64,000 bases of DNA from Artemisia argyi (taxonomy: Eukaryota; Streptophyta; Magnoliopsida; Asterales; Asteraceae), in contig CM060704.1 of the NCBI GenBank assembly GCA_030686995.1, positions 110,800,542-110,864,541 on the forward strand, read 5' to 3'. This document shows, piece by piece, positions 23,627 to 34,532 of the stretch (position 1 is its first letter; the number at the start of each line of letters is the position of its first letter). The notes under the pieces are model-generated. The model was not told where the DNA came from, ran no database searches, and was given only the letters and a program-made list of their open reading frames with translations. A program made the translations under genes and the position numbers.

Positions 23627-24368
23627 ATGAAAGAAGCAGACAAACTGATCAGTCGTCCCTCAGACCATATTCTTGATACCAAAAATAGTGGAACCCCTCC
23701 AGCAGCGAATGAACCTCTTTCAGATCTAATTAAAGGTAAAGTAATTCTTCTATATACTAAAGGCGGGGAAATAGGTTCCCGTGCCACAATATAAAATTGA
23801 TCTTATTTTTAAATATTTCGTTTGGCTATAGTAAGGAAGAGGGCATAGGGTTTTGTGCCTGACTAAAGAAATAGACACTCGAATAAAAAAGTAAAAAAAT
23901 CAAGAAGTAGCAGACAAACGAAATACGTAGTACGTTTTAAGCAAACATTCGAGAAGTAAAAAAAAAATTGCAAATCAAACCTTCAACTTTTTACTATTTA
24001 CGATCTTTTTATACAACAAACTTTATTTGCCAAGTATCTAACATATATCTCGCGACTTCTTGAACAAAAAAAATACTAGCAAAAATGTCTTATCAATAAC
24101 GTACAAAATGAGCCTAATATTTATATGCTTTTGACATACGTATGATTTAATAAAAAATGTTGAAAAAAAAATTACAAAACACACCCTCAACTTTTTAATA
24201 TTTACGATTTTTTTATATAACAAACTTTATTTGCCAAATATCTAACAGATACCTAGCCGTTTATTGAATAAAAAAAATACTGGCAAAAAGGCCTTTTGAT
24301 AACGAACAAAACAAACCCAATATTGATATGCTTTTAACGTATGTATGGCTTTATAAAAAATGTTGAAG

Positions 24369-24432
<64 letters not shown>

Positions 24433-27400
24433 TTTAAATAAAATAACTTTCAAACTGCACCCTTAACCTATCAAATAATTTTAAAAATTATCATCAATTT
24501 TTTTAAAACTATAAAAGGCCAAAATTTGCCCCGCTACAATACACTGGTACCCGAGTCAATACGACAACTACAAATATAGCTTGACACAACATTTATTCCA
24601 AACAAATATAACACATGTCGGCAAAAAACATACCACGAACTCAAGCTCCGCCCAAACATTGTTCGTAAATAATTATCGCAAAAATTTATCGAAAACTCCC
24701 GCTGCAACGCAGCGGGCACCTTTTTACTTGTTGCTTCTATATCCATATACAGTATATATATTAATACTTTATATACCTTTACTACTATTGATTGTATTAC
24801 TATATGTATGTGAGAAACCCCCCGACCAAATAGTTATGTGTTCAAGTGATGCTTAGGACACGTGAGAAATATTTGTGGCTTAAATGTCGTGGAATAGTTA
24901 AAATTGCCCTTCTTTAAAAAATAAAAAATAAAATAAAATAAAATAAACTCACTATGCTATAAAAATGGGCAAATCGCACAAAAAAAAAGTATCAGACTTA
25001 AGGTCAAATTGAATTTTAGGTACTCAACTTTTTTTTTTCCTCAATTTAAGGTATTGAAGTTATTTTCTTGTGGAAGGTAACGTTTTTTTCGAATTTTCGA
25101 AAGCGATTACCGAGCATAATTTAGCCGAAATGACTTTTAAATGCTCAATTATAATGATATATCACAAATCACATTAATTTACCAATTCATCAGTTAAAAT
25201 GACCGATATCATCTTTCGAAAAGTTGAAAAAACCTTACATTGCACAAAAAAATAACCTGAATACCTTAAATTGAGAAGGAGAAAAAAAGAGTTGAGTACT
25301 TTAAATTTGAATTGGCCTTAAGTGTAATACCTTTTTGTGCGATTTGCCTTATAAAAATCTCACATTTGTGTCAAAGGGACTTGAAACCCAATCAAAATAT
25401 TTTCATTCCCATGTATACCAATACCATTGCACGCCTGCACGAAAGCTCATAAATTACTGCTATTGCTATTTAACACCATTCAGATATTCTCTTCTCCGGT
25501 CCCACAATAAATGTCCACCTTTTTATATTGTGATGTTTTAAAATAAGTGTTAACTCTGTGTTTCAAACAATCAAAAACGATTTTAGTGGGTAAAGAAGAT
25601 ATTTGATTGGTTAATAGTGTAGTTAGTAGGAATTGAATTAAAACTTTGTGCAATATGCAAGTGGACATTTATTTTGGGACGGATGGAGTACGAAAGAAAA
25701 CGATTTCTGTACACTAAGGCGGTTGAAGATAGTTTTACACTAGTCTTCATGTATTTTAACCAGTGTATCTAAAGTCTAAACAATACGGCGTGTTACAAAG
25801 GTTAAACATGTTAACTGGGATTGCGACCAAACTCGAACACCACCTATTCAGTAAACGGGTTAAGTTGGTCGACGCACACATGTATTAGACCCAAACTCTA
25901 TCCCGTTTATATTCGTGTCGATCTCGCGTCGGGTTTTGTGTCGTCGAGTGTTGCCACCCTTTTATAATATTTCTGTTAGAAATAGAATTGAAGATAGAAT
26001 GATATATTTGCATCCTATACCAAAAGATGTAATTCAAGTTCTTTACTGATAAATGTAAAATGTTACCCCAACTGATAAAATGAAATGTAAATGTTCTGAA
26101 AATGTTGGTTTTGATTATAGTCAGATTACCCCAACTGATCAGGATTTTATTAGCATATATACTCATGTGCATTAGTATTGATGCTCAATCTTAATGAAAA
26201 GAATATTGACATGAATATTTTTGGGTACTAACTAACTATTTCCATTATAAACTACTTTAAAGGACCTAGAAAAGAATACCTCAGAATTGGTGTCCCCTTA
26301 TACGAAGCATCAATAAAATGTGATTGGAAAGCCGCTGAAGCCATTTTAGATCAGAAGGCAGATATAAAACTGGTAAGGTGTAGTATCACCGAAAATGGTG
26401 AAACCGCACTTCATATCGCGGCATCCGCAAAAGGTCCCAAAAAGGTGGACGAGTTTGTCAGAAATCTGGTGGAAAAAATGGAAAAGGAGGACTTGGAACT
26501 TGTAAACAAAAACCAGAACACTGCCCTCTATTTAGCAGCTGCAGCTGGAAACATTGAAACAGTTAAGATTATGATGGCAAAGAACCCGACCTTAGATACA
26601 ATCGCAGGTGGTGGAGGAAAAGTGATGCCACTGTATGCGGCTGTGTTATTTGGAAATAAGGATGTGGTGACGTATCTTTATAAAAGTTCAAAAGACTTGG
26701 GTGATGATGGTTGGAATCCTCAGAATCGTAGTTGGCTTCTTGAGAAATGTGTCGAGAGTGACATGTTTGGTAAGCATTTTTGCATCGTATTTACTTTTAC
26801 TTACATGTTTTAGTACTTAGCCTTAAGTTAGGCAGTTCGTCAATCGTTGAAATAATGGAGATAGCCTAGACACCATTACACGATAATGAAGAAATTAATA
26901 GTACTTAATTAACATTTTGCTTTCAGTTTTTATTTTGTTGTATCATCTTCCCTTACGAACCAATTTGCAAACCATTTTTATAGATATCGCGATTAAAATA
27001 GTGCAAAGATATCCGGAGCTTGGTAGGAGCAATATTCTACTTGGAATTTTAGCTCGAAAGCCTGAAGCATTCAGTGAAAAGAAATCTAATATGATTGTGA
27101 GATCCATCAAGTTGGGTAACTATATCTACTCATTGATGTTTACCACACATCAACCATCTGAAATTCAGCAATCAGAACCTCAGAGTGGGAGTGTACCTAA
27201 GAATTCGGCTCAACCTGCGGCATCTCCTAAATCAGAACCTCATAGTGGAACTGTACCTAAAGATTCAGCATCTCCTAATACAAAATCTAATATCATAGGA
27301 AGAGCCTGCAAGTCTGGTAAACATCTCTACTTACATATCAGCTTTTGAATATTAAATCTAAACCATGAACGAGACTTAGTGGTTATAATGACAGACAAAT

Positions 27401-29845
27401 TATAGCTATCCAAATTTACTAATTCAGTGCTATAAATATGGTGAAATTTACTAGTTATTGCAAAAGTAAATCACATAATTTAGAAGAAGTGGTGGTTGTA
27501 ATGAGAGCCCCTAAATCTATACTACTATATAATGTATTTGGGACTATTCTATAATTAGAAATGCTTAAAAATTCAGACTTTTACTTACTAATTATGGAAA
27601 CAACCACCCCTAACAATCACCCTCAACAATTTATAACCACTTCAACAACCACCCCCAACAATTTTTAACCACCTCAACAACCACCGCCAACAATTTATAA
27701 CCACCTCAATAACCACCCCAACAACCACTTTCCACCACCCCACCTCCCTCCTCTTCACCCTAACAATCCGCCCCCGCATCGCGCGGGCACCTTTCTATTT
27801 ATATATGATGAGTGATAGTGGTTTACTGGTTTATCTAATTTTCTCACTATATTTGAGGTTCTTAAATGTATCTTAACTTTATATGTATCACAAGCTTTAT
27901 CCCTAAATGGCTAAATTAGTTGTAGCAGAACCTCCATGAAGTGTATGATTCAGCTGATATGCCATTAATTTGCTTTAAATTTGATCAATTGAATACTTTT
28001 TTGTGGAAACAGCCAACTGAATTACTAAAATACAACTTCAGTCGCAATTAATTTGCTCATAAATATTTGGTGGTATCATCAATTTGCCTTGCTTACTGAT
28101 TGTTTCTTTCAGTTTCTGCATTCTTTGTGGGAGAACCTGAAAAGGAAACTGAAGCGTTGCGATTATTGAGAATTATTTGGGGAGATATTTTGACAATGTC
28201 TAAGAGGCAGATTGATAATATACTTAGAGGGTCACCGGATCCGATGAAACCTGCTAAAGGATGGGTCCTTCAAGCTATACAACTCAAAGACCTCATTTCT
28301 GAGCAACTTGAGGAGATGGAAAACACTTATGAAAAACAAGATGTTCCACAACTAAAAAAACTTGTTTCTCGATATGTGTCGAAAATGTACACCGAAACCC
28401 AGAACATAATCAAGGAAGAAAACAAGACGTGTCCTTCTAAGGGGGATCAAGCTCTGGAGCTAGAAAAAATAATTTCTGAAAATATTGCGAAATTGCATGA
28501 CGATACTCAGAAGGTAAAGAAGTCAGAAGCTGGAGTGAAATCTCTACATGGTCTCATTAAAAACCATATTACTTTTATGCGTGAAGCAACAAGATTAAAG
28601 GATACATACTCTAATCGGGTAGTGTTTGTTGCTGCAAACAAAGGCAATACAAAGTTTTTAGTGGAGCTCATTCGTGGATATCCCGATTTGATATGGAAGG
28701 TAAATGATAATGGGTTAAGTATATTTCACAGTGCTGTCAAACATCGTCAGGAGGATATCTATAACCTATTGTACGAGATAGGCGCGATGAAGGATATGAT
28801 AACACCTCTAAAAGATCAAAATGGCAACAACATGTTGCATTTAGTTGGGAAGATTGCTAAGCAAAAGCGACTAGCGGATGTGTCAGGAGTTGCTTTACAA
28901 ATGCAAAGAGAACTATTATGGTTTGAGGTAAATATAATCTTCCTGGCTCTCTCTTTATTTATTTATTATTTATTTATTTATTTATTATTATTATTATTTT
29001 TTTTTTTATTTATTTTTTTTTTATTATTATTATTTTTTTTTCCAAGCTCAGTTAGTATGAATGTTTTAACCATGAACACTACAAGAAAAAGTGCCATTAG
29101 CAACAACTTAAATTTGTTGCAACATATGAAAAAGTGGTTGCTAAATGTGTTTTGCAACGAAAATAACAACTTCGAAGTAGTCTATAACTTTTCTAGTTTG
29201 CTTGTGTCGCAGGAAGTAAAGAAGATGATCCCTCCTTCATATCGAAACCGGAAGAACAAAGATGATCTAACACCACATGATCTTTTCACCCAGGAACACA
29301 AAGAATTAGTTACGCAGGGTGAAAAATGGATGAAGGGAACGGCCAATCAATGCATGGTTGTTGCAGCCCTTATTGCAACCATAGTATTTGCTGCAGCTTT
29401 TACTGTTCCTGGTGGATATGATCAAAACGATGGTATCCCTATGTTCTATTCAAAAGCAACCTTTGTGGTTTTTGTTGTGGCAGATGCCATTTCTCTATTT
29501 GCATCTTCAGCTTCAATCCTCATCTTCTTATCTATCCTCACTTCTCGCTATGCTGAACGTGATTTCTTGGAATCTATACCCAAAAAGCTGATGGCTGGCC
29601 TAGCAACTCTTTTTATATCAATAGCAACCATGACCTTGGCTTTTGGTGTCAGTTTTTTTGTACTTTACAAGAACGGGTTTTTATGGATTCCAATTCTTAT
29701 CAGCGTATTTGCTCTATTGCCAGTCATCCTATACCTGTTCTTGCAGTATGGTCTTTTTGCCGATGTAATTCGCTCAACATATCGTTCTAGGTACCTCTTC
29801 AAGCCCAAAAAACATGTTCTTTACTATGAAAACCCCAAGGTCTAA
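23627..29845 (+). CDS. ankyrin repeat / PGG-domain membrane protein, gene 1
   Basis: Exons 23627-23735, 26263-26769, 26984-27316, 28113-28927 and 29213-29845 join in phase (1,1,1,0) to 798 residues. A 5' UTR exon ends at 23510; its intron ends directly before the ATG. Residues 77-180 hold ankyrin repeats (NGETALHIAASAKG, NTALYLAAAAGNIETVK, MPLYAAVLFGNKDVV). Residues 328-480 form a helical linker of repeated 'LISxxIxxM' units. 485-565 is a second ankyrin block (NDNGLSIFHSAVKHR, NGNNMLHLVG). 633-775 is the PGG domain with four hydrophobic helices and the signature FTVPGGYDQNDG. ACD6 and ITN1 are known relatives that act in membranes in salicylate/defence and salt responses; the role here is inferred. 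An earlier in-phase donor at 27115/27116 would drop 67 residues. The first intron is 2.5 kb and full of MITEs. Confidence 0.9.
23958..24366. repeat. tandem direct duplication in gene 1 intron 1
   Basis: Two adjacent copies of about 204 bp (23958-24161 and 24162-24366). Both start with an A run and 'caactttttac/aatatttacgat', contain 'aacaaactttatttgccaa', and end with 'ttataaaaaatgttga' or similar. They have diverged at many positions. Confidence 0.75.
24374..24429. repeat. (TA)n microsatellite
   Basis: About 27 uninterrupted TA units directly after the second copy of the 204 bp duplication. Confidence 0.95.
24699..24732 (+). mobile_element. Helitron-like 3' hairpin in gene 1 intron 1
   Basis: CCCGCTGC-AAC-GCAGCGGG is a perfect 8 bp stem with a 3-base loop, followed by CACCTTTTTACTTG. 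The layout is that of a Helitron 3' end with CTTG in place of CTRR. The 5' end was not identified. Confidence 0.45.
24967..25349. mobile_element. MULE-type MITE with 9 bp target duplication
   Basis: The ends GGGCAAATCGCACAAAAA and (inverted) AGGCAAATCGCACAAAAA are followed by long imperfect arms of over 100 bp. The 9-base TATAAAAAT flanks both sides (24958-24966 and 25350-25358). A 9 bp duplication and long arms fit non-autonomous Mutator-like elements. It lies in intron 1 of gene 1. Confidence 0.8.
25487..25690. mobile_element. Stowaway-like MITE
   Basis: The right end GGGACGGATGGAGTA and the inverted left end (TCCGGTCCCACAATAAATG) match the well-known plant Tc1/mariner MITE terminus CTCCCTCCGTCCCA. 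The arms include 'aataaatgtccac' / 'gtggacattta'. About 200 bp, in gene 1 intron 1. Confidence 0.75.
27516..27798 (+). mobile_element. small non-autonomous Helitron in gene 1 intron 3
   Basis: The 5' end reads A|TCTATACTACTATATAATG, a typical Helitron TC start. The 3' end has the GC-rich CCCGCATCGCGCGGG (imperfect hairpin), then CACCTTTCTAT, beside T. The last four bases are CTAT rather than CTAG. Inside are four to five repeats of 'aaccacctcaacaaccacc' type (27600-27735). About 283 bp. Confidence 0.6.
28928..29212 (+). other. stop-free, in-frame intron 4 of gene 1
   Basis: 285 nt, divisible by 3, with no stop in the gene's frame. If retained it would add 95 residues, including a Leu/Phe-rich stretch (IFLALSLFIYYLFIYLLLLL...) encoded by T-rich DNA, just before the PGG exon. 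The borders TTTGAG/GTAAAT and GTCGCAG/GAAGTA match those of gene 2, whose intron does contain stops, so splicing is expected. Confidence 0.75.
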
Positions 29846-30001
29846 CCAGTATTTTTTTTGTTCAATTTTAATTAATGTGTATCGCTTTATGGTGCTTCCT
29901 AAACCTGGTTGTAAACTGCCATTCTTATGTAATTTTCCAATGATGAATACGTTTTCTTAACATTGTCCGTTGTTATGCTCCCAAGCCACATGATTTTTGT
30001 T
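29846..30001 (+). other. probable 3' UTR of gene 1
   Basis: AT-rich sequence after the TAA. No canonical AATAAA is seen before the foldback element that begins at 30002. Confidence 0.4.
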
Positions 30002-30328
30002 AGGGCAAATAATAAAAAAAGGTAATATACTTGCCAAAATTTCATCGAATGGGTAGTGAACTATTTTTTTTTTTTATTTTGAGGGTAATTTTCTTTCAAA
30101 ATCATCATCTTTAGGGTATTTTGTAAAAAATTTGGACAATTTTGCCCCTCATAGCTAATACAAATTTTTTTTTCCCGAAGGGTAAAATTGTCCAAAATTT
30201 TTGCAAAATACCCTAAAGATGATGAATTTGAAAGAAAATTACCCTCAAAATGAAAAAAAAAAAAAAATAGTTCACTACCCATTCGATGAATTTGTGGCAA
30301 ATATATTACCTTTTAATATCATTGCCCT
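30002..30328. mobile_element. foldback MITE, near-perfect palindrome
   Basis: The left arm AGGGCAAATAATAAA...AATTTTGCCCCTC is repeated inverted on the right (GAAGGGTAAAATTGTCC...TTGCCCT). The arms are about 150 bp with few mismatches and a short centre near 30160-30175. The transcript would form one long hairpin. Confidence 0.85.
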
Positions 30329-30404
30329 TTTTGTTATATACTATCAAGTATCACATTTTCTTTCAGAAACATACAATATCAATCTCATGTAATCATATGA
30401 TAAC

Positions 30405-30733
30405 AATAACATCAAAGTAAACTTACTTGATGGTAGAACCGACTCAAGATTAGGATTAGATGATCAATGTAGTCATAGCGTTAGGGTTAATCAATTCCGG
30501 TAGTGATGTCAACAATCTGATAGAGGGATTTCTCTCAAGTAATTGGTGTTTGATTGAAAGAGTTTTGTTATGTGACAAAGACACATGAATGATTATTTCT
30601 CTTATGATAGTTACTTCCATCAAATAATTGCCATTTGGTAGTTAGGATAGATTATGTCATTAAAGCATAGATAAGGATCCAAATGGTCAAGGCCACATCT
30701 AAAGGGATTATTCTAACATTCTCCCACTTAGCC
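30405..30733 (-). mobile_element. Copia 3' LTR remnant with polypurine tract
   Basis: On the minus strand GGCTAAGTGGGAGAA (ending 30719) is a typical Copia polypurine tract and is followed by TGTTAGAATAATCCC (from 30718 down), a typical LTR start. About 310 bp of LTR-like sequence follow; no coding part or partner LTR is nearby. Confidence 0.6.
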
Positions 30734-31123
30734 GTAAACTTAAAAATTTATATTAGGCAATTATGAATTACCATAATTCCATAATAGCACCAACGAAAAA
30801 AGATACAGCCACACGGGTCGTGTTTGACACGGACCCCCCCCCCCCCCCCAATCAATTATACTAGTGATACTAATATAAAATAAAGATAAAAATACACCGT
30901 TGGTCCCTAAACTTTCTCAAAAACATCGCCTGGGACCAAAACTTGAGAAAATCGTCACCTGGAGTCCAAACCTTGGGTTTTTGAGGCCGATTGCATCCTT
31001 TAACCCGTAATGCTCAGGTCAATGTATTATTGGTGAGGGCAAAATCTTCTTTCACTGTAGCGGCCTATTTCAAGCAGTTATACATTGTTCTAGTTCCCTA
31101 TATTACCATGTACCACAATTGTA
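30734..31123. other. spacer with a poly-C run
   Basis: No gene seen. A run of about 16 C at 30834-30850 interrupts otherwise AT-rich sequence. Confidence 0.5.
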
Positions 31124-31189
31124 TTGTCACTTATCATCCCTAAACTTTCCCCTAAAACCTTTATTCTACAAATCATTAAACCTTTCAAC

Positions 31190-31670
31190 ATGGTATGCTG
31201 CTGGTGTGGTAAGCAAGCTATAATTTGCACTTCGTGGACCTCGGTTAACCCAGGGCGTCGATTCTATGGTTGTCATGATCAAGTAAATTCAACATGGTAC
31301 GCTGCTGGTGTAGTAAGCAAGCTATAATTCGCACTTCGTGGACCTCGACCAACCCAAGGCGTCGATTCTAGGGTTGTCCTGATCAAGTAAATGTGATTTA
31401 AGATTTATTGTATTAGTTTGTTATCGCAAGTAGCAAAGTACATTATAACAATGGCGGTTGTTTAATGACTTGCCATATTCATGATTACGGGTCGTCTTGT
31501 CGGTGGATAGGATGGTATGATCCGGAAATGTGTGCTCGTTCAAGAATGATCATACCAGGTGATGCGTGAAAGTGAAAGAGCTCTGCTCAAGTTGAGGGGG
31601 GGAAATGAGCTCTGCTCAAGGTGATGCGTGAAAGTGAAAGATTTACCTGGTGCTCAGTTGGATATTGTTC
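31190..31670 (+). pseudogene. zf-GRF protein pseudogene with internal duplications
   Basis: From the ATG at 31190 the sequence encodes CCWCGKQAIICTSWTSVNPGRRFYGC, written here as two parts: CCWCGKQAIICTSWTS and VNPGRRFYGC. This is a GRF-type zinc finger (CxCG...T...NPGRRFYGC) ending at a donor-like CAA/GTAAAT. A second, direct copy follows (about 31290-31392) with CxCG changed to CxCS and a TAG in RRF*. Near 31498-31561 comes CRWIGWYDPEMCARSRMIIPG, which matches the segment that normally follows the finger in small plant GRF proteins. 'gtgatgcgtgaaagtgaaag' is also duplicated (about 31559 and 31619). The tandem copies, the stop and the lack of a full frame indicate a pseudogene. Confidence 0.65.
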
Positions 31671-31894
31671 TTGATTGTTTATGCACTTGGCTAACTTTTT
31701 AGCTTTAATGTATGATGGCCGTATTTTTTGTTATGTGGAAAAGTAATTACTTGTTAGGCCATCATGGTAGTGTAACAACCTTGACCAAACTATTATGTAG
31801 TGTGTTCTAACTTTATATTCTCTTGAATGGTAGTAACTTTGTCTCCCAGATGGTTATGAATTTTGTTCTTTTGCCGAGTTTACCTTATGTTTTT

Positions 31895-32090
31895 GCAGAT
31901 GCTTATGAATTTGGTTAGGTTTGACTTTTAATTGTCATCATCCTTATGAAGTATTGACTTTGGTTAGTTTTGGCTTTATTGCCTTATATTTATGCAAATA
32001 GTTATCAATTTGGTTAGTTTTGACTTTTAATTGTCAACATTCTTATGAAGTATTGACTATGGTTAGTTTTAGCTTTATGAACATGCTTAC
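31895..32090. repeat. tandem repeat of about 110 bp
   Basis: Two consecutive copies of a unit containing 'aatttggttag', 'tttgacttttaattgtcaacat', 'ccttatgaagtattgact' and 'ttggttagttttggcttta'. A partial earlier copy may start near 31850. Confidence 0.65.
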
Positions 32091-32422
32091 TAAACAAGAC
32101 ACATCTTCTTCTACATCACCTCAGACAAAGTTTGAAGCTGAAGGTGATGCAGTCACAGACTTTGCAATAAGAGACAGTCCACACGAGATGCAAATTATGC
32201 ACACAAGAAGCTTGGTCAATAAATAAAAATACACAAACATAACATGTTTCATAGATAATGCAAATAGATATAATTCCAAATGCATAAAATTTCATACCTT
32301 TCAAAGCATGATAATTAGAGTAAGACACACATATATGTTTTTAGAGTACATAACTTGTCCATAGCAAACATACTTTTTTTTTACATTGTCTAGTTCATTA
32401 ACATAACAGAATTGACCTATAA

Positions 32423-32830
32423 TTAGGCCATCATTCTTTCAAGTGCAGCCTGCTACCTAGTCATTCTTCGTGCAGTAGGTTGGGATGAAACAGATTCAGC
32501 TTGCTAGGATTGACCGGGATTGATCATTTATGATGGGATCATCAGTAGCTTGAACTTGACTTTCAGATTGAACACCTAGACCTTCACCTTATTTCTTTGC
32601 TGCAACATCTTGATCATGTATGCTGGGATCTTCAGTTGCTTGATCTTGAATTTTAGATTGAACACAAGTACCTTGAATTGCATCATCTTGACTTTCAACA
32701 ACATCCGTATCTTTAGCTTGTTTATCTGCCGCAACTTTGTTACCTTTAGGATGTGTCTTCTATGTTGCAACCTTTTGAGGCACTTGTTTACCTTTTCCCT
32801 TAGCACTTGAACATTTTTGTGCTTAATCTC
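32423..32830 (-). pseudogene. C-terminal tail of an unidentified, probably transposon-derived protein
   Basis: On the minus strand a Lys/Gln/Asp-rich stretch reads GKGKQVPQKVAT*KTHPKGNK, then two copies of a repeat like QSKIQDQATEDPSIHDQDVA / QSESQVQATDDPIINDQS, and ends SSQPTARRMTR*QAALERMMA and a stop at 32423-32425. Several stops interrupt it. The basic, low-complexity tail recalls the C-termini of plant MULE transposases, but no catalytic domain is present, so the assignment is weak. Confidence 0.35.
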
Positions 32831-34270
32831 ATTATCGATGGGTTAAAAGGTGTTACAGATATATTAATTATTGTCAGCGATCGACTTCTAAGAGCACCGG
32901 GTGCAGTAACATAAGCCAAAGCGCTACCTCAAGTTTTCCCCTTTTCATTTACCTCTCACTCACACACCAAAAAATACATTCCCCAGTAACTTAAGGCAAA
33001 ACCCTACTTTTGAAAACCACCATTTTATTTTATATTTATTTTTTCAAACCAACTAATTTTGTACTCATTAAAGTAACAATACAAATTACATTAAAAAAAG
33101 AATAAAAATAAAAGTGAAAATTTCAATTATAGACACTTTGAAAGTTGTGTTACAATTTATGACCTTAGATCTTTGTGTTTAAAAAAAACTACTCAGCGCG
33201 CAAAATTTGTTTACGCGTCCTATAATTTTGCACCGCATTTATAAACCATACACATCATTTTTTGCTGTTTAAATTAATAAGATTGACATGTGGAAGTGCA
33301 AGCAAAACTAGTTTGCTCACCCTTAATTTGCGCACTATATTGAATTAAGAAGATAGCCTATTATGTTTACATGCGGCAGTGCACGCGAAAGTAGTTTGCT
33401 CACCCTCCTATTTGCACTCTCTAATTATTTAAACGATAGTCCTAGGTGTTGACATGTGGCAGTGCAAGCAAACTTGTTTGCTCATTCTCAACCGGCTATT
33501 TTAAATTAAAATCTAACTACCCTTTTTAAGGAGTATTATTTTATTTGAGAATTTTGGAAATTTAGAGAGGTTTTAGATGAAGATTTGATGAGTTTGAGAT
33601 TTTGAAGAAGGTATACCCATTTTATAGTATTGTTTCTTTTAGTTTGTAACGAAAAAGTGAGTGGGTGAAGATGGGTTTGAGTTGGTAATATTTTAAATAT
33701 GATAACAAGTGCTCGACCAGTTTAAATTTTTTAATAGTGCCACGTTATCTTAGCACACAATTGGAGTTGACGAGCAAACTATTTTGTGCACTTAATGTAT
33801 TAAACAAGCAATTCTAGTGTGACACGTATGTGGATAGCGCGCAATTGAGCATGGCAGGCAAATGCATTTACTCGCAGAGTAGAGAATGGTAATGGGAAAA
33901 AATAGTGTCTTTTTTGTTATTTTGTTTACCATGAGTAGAGAATATGAAATAAGTTTAAAATACAAAGTACTGCTTTTTCATCCATAAGTTGTTCACATAT
34001 TCATTAAACTTCTTAGTTTGGGCCATTTTAGTTAAACTCATAAAACAAGGGGACTAAACTTGTAAAATTATTTAAAAAAAAAAGGTCTTCTTCGCTGCAC
34101 CACATAAACGCACACTACGAAAACACACAACCTGCAAAAACACATAAACTTAAAATTTTCAAAAACACAGACACACATTCATAAACACACACTACAAATA
34201 TACAGATTTATCATTTAAGATACAAAAAATAAACAAAAACACCCCATTTTCTCATCTGGCGAGCACCAGA
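32831..34270. other. AT-rich spacer with a short tandem repeat
   Basis: No gene seen. Three degenerate copies of an 80-90 bp unit lie at about 33285-33500, each with 'gacatgtggcagtgcaagcaaa' followed by 'tagtttgctcaccct'. Remnants ('acgagcaaactattttg', 'gacacgtatgtgg') continue to about 33850. Confidence 0.5.
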
Positions 34271-34532
34271 AATTTGGCGAGCAAAAGGGCGAGTGTACCC
34301 ATCGGTGCGCAGTGGCTTGGCTTGGCGAGGGTGCCAAGTGGGAGTGACGAGGGTGCCTCACCACTGCACCAAAGCTCTAACCTATGCTTATTAGATCATC
34401 TATAATGCTTCACTTATCAACTTTTTTCATAACCATATTTTATCTTTTAAAAAGTCATTTCTATAAACATGCTCTAATGCATAATAGCTTTCTAAACACT
34501 TTTTTTTTTTATAAACTCAATAGATTTGTATT

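Noticed and set aside
27600..27735. Possible CRISPR-like array ('aaccacctcaacaacc' repeats)
   Set aside because: Units are adjacent and degenerate without spacers, and the sequence is eukaryotic; this is a minisatellite inside a Helitron.
28978..29169. Minus-strand frame opposite gene 1 intron 4
   Set aside because: An effect of the T-rich intron; no support for transcription.
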